Below are positions 33,624 to 42,069 of a stretch of DNA of 64,000 bases, one piece after another. Each line of letters begins with the position of its first letter. Position 1 is the stretch's first letter. The notes under the pieces were generated by a model that searched no databases, was not told where the DNA came from, and saw nothing but the letters and a program-made list of their open reading frames with translations. A program made the position numbers and the translations under genes. The stretch comes from Legionella moravica DSM 19234. GTDB taxonomy: Bacteria; Pseudomonadota; Gammaproteobacteria; Legionellales; Legionellaceae. The DNA is taken from the NCBI RefSeq assembly GCF_000423305.1, contig NZ_KE384001.1, positions 62,001-126,000 of the forward strand, written 5' to 3'.

Positions 33624-34940
33624 TTAGTAGCGGATAAGCGTTACAATAAAACTGGCTAAAGGAATAGCAGAGCCAAGCATAAGAATGATTATTAAGGAGC
33701 TTAGAAGGGGAGCTGCAAGCAATTCATTTTGTCCAGGCAACTTTTTTTCTCTAATAATCAGATAAGCAAGTAATAACAGACCATAAAAGTGAAAAGAATA
33801 AATAGTCGTCCGTGTTAAGAAATGAGGCATATAGCCAATTTTGACGTAATCAAAGGGAAAGTTGAGCAAAAAGATACAGAGCAGCAAATATCCTAAGAAA
33901 CGTGTTGAAGCACTGTTTTTTTGTGCTTCTCTTGACCAGCATAGTGCCAAGGGCAGGAGCAATATCGAGAAATAATAAATCCAGCCGAAGGGACTGAGCA
34001 ACAACATGAACACTAAAGTGAGACTGAATCGATAATGATTTACAGTGTGCTTGATGCATTCATTAGTGGGAGTGCGCAAGAAGTAATAATAAATTCCAAG
34101 AGTACAGGTAAATACGAACATGTAAATTAAGCTGATTTGGTGGTGCATCTCATGAGGGACATCATAGCTGAAAGTAACAAGTCGAAATAAAAAACCATAG
34201 ATACTGGCATTCCAACTGTCTGCATACCAGGTTACATGGCTCATTAAATTATAGTAATTTTGGTATATTTGAGGTCCCCAGAGGAGCAAGGGAATAGCCC
34301 AGCAACAAACGCACACGGACAGCATCATCAACAATAGTTTATAACGACGCTCAGTCAGTACGTAAAGAAACAATAATCCCGGGAACAACTTAATGGATAT
34401 GATAATGGCCCATAAAAAACCTGCTAAACCATCACGGCCCCGCAGGTAATAATGGTATCCCAACATAATAAAAAAAAACAAAATCGATCCGACTTGCCCA
34501 ATAGCAAGATTCATGATGGTAGAAAACAGCATCATATAAAGAAGAATCAGGCCTAAGCCATATTGACGCAGGCTGTTTTTTGAAAAGGCGAGAGAACATG
34601 TGATGCCTGCACCAATTAATCCAGCAATAAAAGAAAAAAGAATCCAGCACAGCAGGGCAGAGTGATAGCTTAGAAGACCTAAAGGGTAGGTTAACCAAAG
34701 AAAAACTGGCGGGCATAAATTACTGGTCAGTTTCCTGGGAATGGGCAAATAATCAGCCACTAAAGATGCATAAGGGTTCTCACCATTCATTAATGCGTGT
34801 ATGGATGAATAAAATGTCGTGAAATCCAGCTTGAATTGATCATTAAATATCAGATAAAAAAGCAATGCATAGGTAATAAGTACCCAAATGACAATAATGG
34901 GCTGCCAAATCCTGTTCTTCATCTGTTGATATGAATCCAT
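33624..34940 (-). CDS. GT87/DUF2029-type membrane glycosyltransferase
   Basis: 438 residues with about 10-11 hydrophobic segments. An early extracytoplasmic loop holds LDFTTFYSSIHALMNGENPY and YPPVFLW-type residues (NLCPPVFLWLTYPLGLL), the pattern of DUF2029/GT87 polyprenyl-phosphate-mannose-dependent mannosyltransferases. FAFLWAIIISIKLFPGLLFLY-like segments (visible as GFLWAIIISIKLFPGLL) complete it. The Asp in the DF motif would be catalytic. It should add a sugar to a lipid or envelope glycan on the periplasmic side. Monocistronic. Confidence 0.75.
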   Translation of the reverse strand: MDSYQQMKNRIWQPIIVIWVLITYALLFYLIFNDQFKLDFTTFYSSIHALMNGENPYASLVADYLPIPRKLTSNLCPPVFLWLTYPLGLLSYHSALLCWILFSFIAGLIGAGITCSLAFSKNSLRQYGLGLILLYMMLFSTIMNLAIGQVGSILFFFIMLGYHYYLRGRDGLAGFLWAIIISIKLFPGLLFLYVLTERRYKLLLMMLSVCVCCWAIPLLLWGPQIYQNYYNLMSHVTWYADSWNASIYGFLFRLVTFSYDVPHEMHHQISLIYMFVFTCTLGIYYYFLRTPTNECIKHTVNHYRFSLTLVFMLLLSPFGWIYYFSILLLPLALCWSREAQKNSASTRFLGYLLLCIFLLNFPFDYVKIGYMPHFLTRTTIYSFHFYGLLLLAYLIIREKKLPGQNELLAAPLLSSLIIILMLGSAIPLASFIVTLIRY

Positions 34941-35376
34941 GCATTCAACGAATACTGTAGATTAGAGTATATCGTTTATCCTCACAACTGAATTTAAGCC
35001 AGATATTCAGCGGAATGTGTAAGAGAATTTATTTAACTGACTAGCCTCTACAATTTTCTTTCAGGAACATGTCGCGAGATGTTTAATTTGTTGATGAATT
35101 GGCAACTCATCGGTGTGAATCATATTTTCGGTGGTGATTCAGGTCTTTGGGCTCTTCGGGGGACAAGTCTGGCTATTTTACTAAGGCACTCATTTAATCA
35201 TGTTGCTCTGAAAATTATTTCGGTATATCCTGACGATTCAATCAGCAACAATTTATGTCAGTGTGATTTTTATCGGAACGGTAACTGATTGTTTTTCATA
35301 GGAAAATAGTTCGCTGATTGTATGGATCTGAAAGCAAGTGACGATAAGGATTAATCTATTAAGGAGTTCGAAGATT
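34941..35376. other. Intergenic region
   Basis: 436 bp between divergent genes. A 69-codon ORF (35079-35288, +) has no binding site or domain and is not called. I see no repeat or clear promoter apart from AAGGAG just before 35377. Confidence 0.4.
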
Positions 35377-35667
35377 ATGAGTACTTTATTTAGTTGGCTT
35401 CCCAACGTGTTAGGGTTAAATAGTGAACCTAATCAGTTCAGGGACCAGTGCTACAAAACTTATGGTGGTGATGCTCCTCGATGGGGTGGTTGGATGGATA
35501 GCTGTGAGATTGGATCAGGCGTTTATGCCTGGGCATATTATTTTGCGGGGTTTGTTGGTACTCTGGCTTCGGTGGTTGGTGGTTATATGGCCTTAGAGTT
35601 TGCAAAAAATGCGCATTTGGAGGAAGTGCCATCCGATACTAATTCTGAAAACTACACTTACTCTTAA
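35377..35667 (+). CDS. Small single-pass membrane protein
   Basis: 96 residues, starting MSTLFSWLPNVLG. AAGGAG lies about 11 bp before the ATG, which is why it is preferred over the upstream in-frame Met. There is one transmembrane segment (about 53-75, AYYFAGFVGTLASVVGGYMA) between an acidic N-terminal part with two cysteines and a short acidic tail. No family recognised. Confidence 0.6.
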   Translation: MSTLFSWLPNVLGLNSEPNQFRDQCYKTYGGDAPRWGGWMDSCEIGSGVYAWAYYFAGFVGTLASVVGGYMALEFAKNAHLEEVPSDTNSENYTYS

Positions 35668-35797
35668 ATAGTTAAGCAGCTGGTTTGAGTTTGACATTAA
35701 CCGTGAAACTCAAACTACTCGTGCCAAAGTACATTTGAGGCTCATTTGCCCCTGTTCAGTTAGAATGGGTGTAACATGGTTAAATAAACTAGGAAAT

Positions 35798-37255
35798 TTA
35801 ACTTTTAAAGATTGGCGGCTCTGAAGAAGCAGCGGAAGAGCTGGTGGAGGCTAAAAGTGCATCATTTGAAAGTTGAGTTATTATCGGTTCTATTTTGTCT
35901 GGGCCGCATACTTTGGCCAGATCGTGTCTGAACACAATACTGCGAAGAATTTCGACAGGTGTTTGTTTATTTGCCCCATAACCCAGCCTCTGCGTGGTAT
36001 CGTTGTGTGCATCATTCTGAACGACGCGCACCAATGTTTCGAGGTATAATTCTTTTAGCATAATTTTGGCATGATCATGGGCAATCGTTGAAGTGCTTGG
36101 TCCAGTTAACGATTTAATTGTTTTTTTTGTGAGACTTTTAGACGGCACATGACCCACCGGTACCTGTATTTTTTTTTCTAAAACTTGAATAAATAATTCG
36201 TCAATCTGAGCCAAGGCAATTAAAGGATTTGGATTTAAGCGAGCGGTTAATTCCCTCTTTGTGCCTTCTTTATCTCCTATAATGGTTTCAGGGCTTAAAT
36301 TGCCAAAATATTCTTTAGCTCTGGTTATTTTAAAGGCATTAAAATTATCCAGATCTGTTCGTGTTTCGATTAATAGCTCATAACTTGAAAATCCAGCATA
36401 ATGAGCAGGAAACTCGGTAATCTTGAGGCCATGGCCATTTTGTAAATGCAAGAGATTTGCCAGTAAAAAGATAAACGTTCTGCCATTTCCATCAGGAAAA
36501 TAATGAGATTGATGCAGCTTTCGAATGAATCGATTAATCGCCATGATTTCATAAGCATTTCGATGTTCAGGATCTGCTATTGATTGAGCACGCTGAAGCT
36601 CAGCATAGTACTGGTCAATGTCATTTTGGACAAAAGTTAAAATGTCTTCTCGTGTAGCTGCATTAGAAATTAGGTCTACTCGTGTCATTTCATCGTCTGA
36701 AATGTTTACTGGACCAGTGTATAACCTCAAAGTAGCTGATGCTAATTCAAGTTGTTTGATTAACATATTTTTAAATTCATTTGGAGTTGCAAAGTCATTA
36801 AAACTGATTACCCTCGAGTAAAACATTCCAGGTTTCATGATTCCTATTTCATTTTGTGGAAATTCTCTTGATCCTTGGGACTCATAGGATGATTGTATCA
36901 TCGTGACCAGCTCATCAATACCTGCCAGAGAAACCCCGGCAATAGCTTCCAGACCTGGTAACGGGAGAACGATTGCAAATTCATTTACTGATTCACAGTA
37001 TCCTTGTCTACAAATTCTCTCATTCTTGAATGCCGATTCATATTGATACGCGCTAAAATAAATGTGTTCAATAAATTCTGGTGTTATGTGCACGTCATCA
37101 AAACGTCGTAAAAAATTAAAACCTGCCTCCATGCCTTGATAATAGGACGGACGAAAATTATCTGGTCCACGACATGCTTGCCAACCATCTGTTTGCAGAC
37201 GCCAAATTTCATTTCTTGGAAAATCTTGCAAGGCAGTATCAAATAAATTGGGCAT
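35798..37255 (-). CDS. Fic-domain protein, candidate Dot/Icm effector
   Basis: 485 residues, no signal peptide. The Fic motif is complete at 251-259: HYFPDGNGR, preceded by a helix MAINRFIRKLHQS and followed by FIFLLANLLHLQNG. No class I or II inhibitory glutamate helix ((S/T)xxxE(G/N)) is obvious in the N-terminal 250 residues. The protein may be active without an antitoxin or carry a distant inhibitor. The tail STSSSAASSEPPIFKS is the small, Ser-rich type of many Dot/Icm substrates. AMPylation or another nucleotide transfer to a host protein is plausible, as for AnkX. The gene stands alone. Confidence 0.72.
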   Translation of the reverse strand: MPNLFDTALQDFPRNEIWRLQTDGWQACRGPDNFRPSYYQGMEAGFNFLRRFDDVHITPEFIEHIYFSAYQYESAFKNERICRQGYCESVNEFAIVLPLPGLEAIAGVSLAGIDELVTMIQSSYESQGSREFPQNEIGIMKPGMFYSRVISFNDFATPNEFKNMLIKQLELASATLRLYTGPVNISDDEMTRVDLISNAATREDILTFVQNDIDQYYAELQRAQSIADPEHRNAYEIMAINRFIRKLHQSHYFPDGNGRTFIFLLANLLHLQNGHGLKITEFPAHYAGFSSYELLIETRTDLDNFNAFKITRAKEYFGNLSPETIIGDKEGTKRELTARLNPNPLIALAQIDELFIQVLEKKIQVPVGHVPSKSLTKKTIKSLTGPSTSTIAHDHAKIMLKELYLETLVRVVQNDAHNDTTQRLGYGANKQTPVEILRSIVFRHDLAKVCGPDKIEPIITQLSNDALLASTSSSAASSEPPIFKS

Positions 37256-37306
37256 AGTGAGTTCAAGTATAATAAAGCATCCCTTTAATTATAGTCTCAA
37301 TTTAAT

Positions 37307-37396
37307 CAGGAGCTGTTGATATTTCATTCTTTTCAGGACTACGTTCCTCGATTTGTTCTCGAAAAGTCGAAATCGATATTGACAACAGCCCCTTGG
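37307..37396. repeat. Short relative of the 30509 palindromic element
   Basis: AGGAGCTGTTGAT at the left and its imperfect complement ATTGACAACAGCCCCTT at the right enclose about 60 bp with CTCGATTTGTTCTCGAAAAG and TCGAAATCGAT pieces. Ends and layout match the 164-bp element at 30509. Confidence 0.6.
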
Positions 37397-37637
37397 AAAT
37401 AGACTCTGTACATAACAAAAAAACCTGTCTTGCCCGCGCAGGCGGGCAACTATCTGACATTAGGCACTGCAGTCAGTTGAGATAACTCATTGACATGCAC
37501 CCAAATTATATCATCTTGAACGCCAAAGGGAGGGGATATGGAGTGCATCAGCAAGTCGAAAGAGAGTTTAAGCGTGGAGAAAATAATCCCCACTTTTTTC
37601 TTTGGCATCGGATTATTTTGATCAATAGTTGCTCGCC
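37397..37637. other. Non-coding region with a GC-rich palindrome
   Basis: TTGCCCGC-GCAG-GCGGGCAA (about 37431-37450) is a perfect hairpin resembling the core of the terminator at 20231. It may terminate transcription from either side. Overlapping minus-strand ORFs of 64-73 codons here have no binding sites and cross the repeat arm at 37638, so none is called. Confidence 0.4.
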
Positions 37638-38099
37638 CTTCCAATTAGCCTTAAGTTTTTCTTGACGAAATGCTAAATTGATAATTCCAAATGTTATCGA
37701 AATCTCGCAAAAATGTCCTTCTCCCTCAGGGAGAAGGTGCCAACGGCGGATGAGGGGATCACACATCACAAACGAAATCTACAATATAGGTATCAATAGG
37801 GCATTGTCTTTTGAATTTAAATCCTTGAAATCGTTGTGTTCCAGGTGAGTTCCACATTTTAATTTCCATGCAGTTGCTGTTTTTGCGTAGACTTTTTGCA
37901 TTATCAATTAATCCCATGCATTTAATTTATTTTTGGTTGGACTAAGTATTTTAATAGATAATTTTAATCGTTTTAAGACCCCCTCATCCGCCGTTGGCAC
38001 CTTCTCCCTGAGGGAGAAGGACATTTTTGCGAGATTTCGATAACATTTGGAATTATCAATTTAGCATTTCGTCAAGAAAAACTTAAGGCTAATTGGAAG
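37638..38099. repeat. Element with 120-bp perfect inverted repeats
   Basis: The arms 37638-37757 and 37980-38099 are exact reverse complements over 120 bp by eye, separated by 222 bp without an ORF. Each arm starts CTTCCAATTAGCC at the outside and ends GATGAGGGG inside. Each also contains its own palindrome CCTTCTCCCTCAGGGAGAAGG-like core (given as CCTTCTCCC/GGGAGAAGG). Identity of the arms implies a recent or gene-converted origin. Best explained as a MITE-like element or a composite of two inverted copies of a 120-bp repeat. Confidence 0.8.
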
Positions 38100-38122
38100 T
38101 GCCCGTTGCGCGGGCATGACAT
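38100..38122. repeat. Palindrome beside the 120-bp repeat
   Basis: TGCCCGTTGCGCGGGCATGAC folds as CCCG/CGGG and resembles half of the 20231 terminator core (GTCATGCCCG). It directly abuts the right arm of the inverted-repeat element. Confidence 0.45.
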
Positions 38123-38154
38123 TTTTTTTTCATGATGAGGGAAAAAATTAAAAA

Positions 38155-38688
38155 ATGACACCGGTGTTTAAAATATTTACAAAAAGCGAAATATGTTCTA
38201 TTATTCATCAAGTTCTTGCAGCAAAGGTAAAATCAATGACAAAAAGACGAGTTCCTGTTTATGGATTTGATTCAGATGAAAAAAACTTCATTCTGCAATT
38301 ACTTGCCGAATCGGAACAGTACTCTTTTGAGAATAACTCTCCAGAACAAAAATTCAAATACCTGACTTCATTCACACCTCATTCCATACTTTCATTACAG
38401 ATTTTCGTCTTGAATTTAGCAGATAAGCGATTTAGACAACCTCCTGAAATGGTGAGGCCTTGTTTAGGTTGTTATTTCTCGCGATCTGTACTTCTAATTC
38501 TTCATGGTGAGGATCCGGAAATTTTAGATAATTATGAACTGAGTTATCATGATAAAGACAACATTCAAATAATTCATAGTAAAAATATTAAAGAACTAAA
38601 TCCCGGTACTATCCATGACGCTCTGAATCAATTGGAAAAAAATGAAGAGATGATAGCTGAGCCAACGATTTTTTCTGCATCTTATTAG
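38155..38688 (+). CDS. Unknown cytoplasmic protein
   Basis: 177 residues, mixed alpha/beta, no signal peptide or membrane segment. Notable segments are VRPCLGCYFSRSVLLILHG with two cysteines and an acidic C-terminus (LNQLEKNEEMIAEPT). No domain recognised. It lies just right of the 120-bp inverted-repeat element, which may carry its promoter. The following 319 bp to 39007 hold nothing I can identify. Confidence 0.5.
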   Translation: MTPVFKIFTKSEICSIIHQVLAAKVKSMTKRRVPVYGFDSDEKNFILQLLAESEQYSFENNSPEQKFKYLTSFTPHSILSLQIFVLNLADKRFRQPPEMVRPCLGCYFSRSVLLILHGEDPEILDNYELSYHDKDNIQIIHSKNIKELNPGTIHDALNQLEKNEEMIAEPTIFSASY

Positions 38689-39007
38689 TGTGTATTGGGA
38701 ATTGTTCCTCACCCTCTAATAATGTATCCGTATATGTCGGTGGGAGTATTTGTCGCCCCTGATACTCAAATCTCGCCAGGATATAAAAACATACATTCGA
38801 TTTATATTCTGGTTAGTCCAATTAAGTGAAACTGTTTAATTATCCATTGCACTTTCTAATCATTTCGCTTTAGGATAGTTAGGTATCAAGCTTGGTTTTT
38901 TTGAAGTCATTTTTACCAAACGAAATCGGCTTTTGAACTAATTTCCCTTGCGTCAATCTGACATGCAAAGGATAAGAGAATGATTAACTGATAAACAAGG
39001 AGCGTTT

Positions 39008-39607
39008 GTGAGTTTAACCAAAGCCAATGTGATTGATTATTTATTGCAAGTGAATTCTTTAATGGCGATTAATAATCACCATGTCGTTGATAAGAACGGT
39101 TATAAGACCGGACAAACACCACTGGCAATTCAAATTGGACAAGAATGGATTCAAGAAATTCTGGAAAAGGACAGTCTGTCGGGACACAAAATTATATCAA
39201 AGAAAGAACGGAATGCATTAATTGCTTTAGGAGAGGCTATAGACAGAGTCCCAACTTCAATGAGTATCTCATCATTGATGTCAATAATGGACTTGGGTGG
39301 TATCCAAAATAATTTGTTTGAATCCATTACTCTCTATATAGCAAGTATTACTCAATTAAATGAACACCTGAATTTGCTTAAGGCCGTTGTCCTGGTACTT
39401 AAAATCATTGAATACGATTTGAGTAAAAAAGAAGGTCCAATAACTATAGGTTATCGATTTTTCAGCATGGTTGTTTTAACTAATGAACAAAGAATAATAA
39501 ATCACCTTAAGATTAACACCATTTTAAACGAAATTCTCCAAAAATTTGACTCATGTTGTGAGCAAAATATGAACTGCTCAACGAGTATGGATGTTTTGAT
39601 GGGATAA
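39008..39607 (+). CDS. Unknown helical protein
   Basis: 199 residues, mostly helical. It starts with GTG at 39008, preceded by AAGGAG at good spacing. The central part (SISSLMSIMDLGGIQNNLF, LNLLKAVVLVLKIIEYDL) is amphipathic with no clear membrane span. Three cysteines cluster near the C-terminus (SCCEQNMNC). No family recognised. It is convergent with the gene at 39659. Confidence 0.5.
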   Translation: MSLTKANVIDYLLQVNSLMAINNHHVVDKNGYKTGQTPLAIQIGQEWIQEILEKDSLSGHKIISKKERNALIALGEAIDRVPTSMSISSLMSIMDLGGIQNNLFESITLYIASITQLNEHLNLLKAVVLVLKIIEYDLSKKEGPITIGYRFFSMVVLTNEQRIINHLKINTILNEILQKFDSCCEQNMNCSTSMDVLMG

Positions 39608-39658
39608 GGGGATATTCTCTTTAACTGTAATGAAAGAGAATATCCCTCAAATTTAACA

Positions 39659-40759
39659 TCAAGGTTTAAGTTGATGACCGCTCGGTTTTATCTCTCTGGT
39701 TATTGGGGCCGATTTAAACATGCCAAAATGATCAAGAGCAGGATATTGGGGACTTTGCATATAAGTTGAACTTGATGAATTCACTATGTCCGCTGCTGTA
39801 ATTATGCTTCCATCTATCGTTAAAAGCGGGGGAGCAAGTGCAAGGATGCTTTTTCCATGGACTGCAATGCATCGATGCAATTCTTCAAAAAGTTCAGGAC
39901 TTCCTACTTCAACAATCGATGAACGTGTCATCTTATGTCTAACGATTAAACCACCTAGCAATGCATGAGCCACGGCATCTGCAAACAAATACTGACTTTT
40001 TGGAGAAAGTTGTTTGGTCCAGTGAATGTAATGGTTGGCTATGGCCCAAGTTAATCTCTCCACTACTGTCAAACTGTCAGCCGGCCTGAAGGAATTGAGC
40101 ATTTCATACAAATAGGCCATACCATTGACATTGCTTGGCAATTTATAGCCCGTGTTTGAATCCCCGGTTGTGCACTGCTTGTAAAATTTAAGCAAGTCTG
40201 CAGCATAGGGAAAATGTTTTGACCAATTACTGTTTTGATTGAGCCACTCCACATCAGCATCAATCGATTTCACTGAATCCGGAATTGATTTACCTGTCTC
40301 CTCATCGATTGGAACTTGTTCAAGTACTGGCTTTATAGACTCATCTATAGAACTTGATGCAACTCTTTCGGCAGTAGCTTTTACAGCCATAACTCCGTCC
40401 ATTGCACTGGGGGACACGTAATTGATTAATTCCAATACATTTGAGTCAAAAGCCATGCCGAACAATAAACTGCTTGACTTTGAATTATTGCTACTGGTTA
40501 ACTTGATTAGTTGCCCAGATTTTCGGAACTCGTCAAGCCAATTCAGTTTTGTTAAATTGTGTTTTATTGCAGTAAAAATGAAACGCTGAACATGGAGGCC
40601 AAAAGCTTGTTTGAAAGTCATATTATATTTTTTTTCTCGCTGTATCTCAGTATTTATAAGTAAGTCAATACCATTGCTTAACGGAGTGAGCTTTGCTTTA
40701 ATTAAGGGTTGTTCTTCTTCTAACGCATCCCTTGCCATAAACTCCAGGCTACGGAGCAT
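39659..40759 (-). CDS. Unknown protein, possible effector
   Basis: 366 residues, no signal peptide. Mainly helical, with a possible hydrophobic cluster at AVAHALLGGLIV and a Ser-rich patch (SSNNSKSSSLLFGMAF). The C-terminus (PITREIKPSGHQLKP) is short and basic. No domain recognised. It is the last of three consecutive minus-strand genes of unknown function (41776 to 39659). Confidence 0.5.
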   Translation of the reverse strand: MLRSLEFMARDALEEEQPLIKAKLTPLSNGIDLLINTEIQREKKYNMTFKQAFGLHVQRFIFTAIKHNLTKLNWLDEFRKSGQLIKLTSSNNSKSSSLLFGMAFDSNVLELINYVSPSAMDGVMAVKATAERVASSSIDESIKPVLEQVPIDEETGKSIPDSVKSIDADVEWLNQNSNWSKHFPYAADLLKFYKQCTTGDSNTGYKLPSNVNGMAYLYEMLNSFRPADSLTVVERLTWAIANHYIHWTKQLSPKSQYLFADAVAHALLGGLIVRHKMTRSSIVEVGSPELFEELHRCIAVHGKSILALAPPLLTIDGSIITAADIVNSSSSTYMQSPQYPALDHFGMFKSAPITREIKPSGHQLKP

Positions 40760-40838
40760 TAGACTGGCAACATATTTTTGATAGAATCATTTACCGATTT
40801 ATAATGCTTTTTAATCTCAGTTTCCAGGAACCCCAGAT

Positions 40839-41258
40839 TTATTTTGTGGAGCTGAGATGTGTTTGTGAAGGTTTTGTTGTTTCTCCTTCAGATGCTACTT
40901 CTTGTGGAGGCGTTTGTGTTTGTTCTTCGGACGCACCAACTTGCGAAGATGATTGCGCTTTACTTTCAGCTACTATTTGCAGGTATTCATTCCATAATAC
41001 ACACTCGGAATTAAAAGAGTCCAATAGTTCTTTTGGATCGCACTGAGACAACACTGAATCCAGATGATACAGGTCGCCACATAAAATACGAGCTAGTAGA
41101 CCCGACGATTGTTTCAAGGTATCTGGAGCCTCTTCTCCGAACAGGATGCAGTACAAGGGTGGTGCCGATTCGGGATTGTGTTTTGCTTGCGCTAACAACT
41201 TTCGCGCTTTGCGAGTATCATTTTTCGTTTGACTGATAAATTCGTGATTGGAATACAT
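40839..41258 (-). CDS. Small unknown protein with low-complexity tail
   Basis: 139 residues. The first 90 are helical (KARKLLAQAKHNPESAPP, LLARILCGDLYHLDSVL). The last 45 are a Ser/Thr/Glu/Gln-rich tail (QVGASEEQTQTPPQEVASEG) of the sort seen at Dot/Icm substrate C-termini. It starts 26 bp after the gene at 41285 and probably shares its transcript. Function unknown. Confidence 0.5.
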   Translation of the reverse strand: MYSNHEFISQTKNDTRKARKLLAQAKHNPESAPPLYCILFGEEAPDTLKQSSGLLARILCGDLYHLDSVLSQCDPKELLDSFNSECVLWNEYLQIVAESKAQSSSQVGASEEQTQTPPQEVASEGETTKPSQTHLSSTK

Positions 41259-41284
41259 TGTGTTCTACTTCAGTTCCAGTTGGG

Positions 41285-41776
41285 TTAGTATTTATTATTG
41301 GATTCAATCTCATAAAATCCGCGTTGGTCAGCATAAATTTTCTTTGGTGGTGTATACCACGCATGATGATTTTCACGATTTTTTTGTTCGTCTTCATACC
41401 ATTGGCAGGTTTTTTTATACATATCAAATAAGGCGCCAAGCAGGTCTTGTCCACAATCAATAAAGTGGGTGTACTCCATGAGGAACAGCAAGGCTTTGGC
41501 GCTCTCGATTTTATCTACTCGCTTATACCCCCCGTTCCACAAGGTATACCCACACACGTTTAATTGCGTGAGGTACGACTCTTCATTTTGTCGTTTTATG
41601 ATGTAGTCTTTAAGCTCTTGTTGCGAATAGGGTTCTGGAAGAGAAAACAGGGCACGAGAAGAATGAAAGTTCTGCGGCCAATTGATCAATCGGTTGATTT
41701 GTTCGGAAACGGCTTGATTATAGAGCGGGTTTGACGCGTCGTCTAAAGGAGGGCACATATTGATTTCCATTGGCAT
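41285..41776 (-). CDS. Unknown protein
   Basis: 163 residues, aromatic-rich, no signal peptide (MPMEINMCPPLDDASNPLY start). Contains LTQLNVCGYTLWNGGYKR and KTCQWYEDEQKNRENHHAWY. No domain recognised. First gene of a three-gene minus-strand run; no clear Shine-Dalgarno sequence before the ATG. Confidence 0.5.
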   Translation of the reverse strand: MPMEINMCPPLDDASNPLYNQAVSEQINRLINWPQNFHSSRALFSLPEPYSQQELKDYIIKRQNEESYLTQLNVCGYTLWNGGYKRVDKIESAKALLFLMEYTHFIDCGQDLLGALFDMYKKTCQWYEDEQKNRENHHAWYTPPKKIYADQRGFYEIESNNKY

Positions 41777-41896
41777 TATGTGCGCGCTATTTTATCATGA
41801 CGATCCAAACAATGATATCTTGGTTCGTTTCGTTTCTTTTTGTGTAGAAAGTGCACCCTTGGAAGGGGGCATTTTTTGAGTGATATTGCATCTTTT

Positions 41897-41916
41897 AGGG
41901 GCGCAGTTCCGCCCCT
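41897..41916. terminator. GC-rich hairpin
   Basis: AGGGGCG and CGCCCCT pair over a 6-nt loop in the 293-bp gap between the porin gene and the gene at 41285. It may end the porin transcript, though no U-run follows on that strand. Confidence 0.4.
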
Positions 41917-42069
41917 TTATAAAAGCTACAGTTTCTTGTTCACAACTCATTGAAAAGCCATATTTGGCGCACTTTAAGCGAAAACATGCACGCAAATCTG
42001 ACTTTTCTCTAAGACTCCCTATTTTGTGACCAAGAGTCAGTTATAAGCGATGAGGCTAAAACCAGCGCA

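Noticed and set aside
35079-35288. 69-codon plus-strand frame
   Set aside because: No Shine-Dalgarno sequence and no domain; placed in a promoter region.
36618-36821. Plus-strand frames inside the Fic gene and similar shadow frames elsewhere
   Set aside because: They overlap strongly supported genes on the other strand and lack binding sites.
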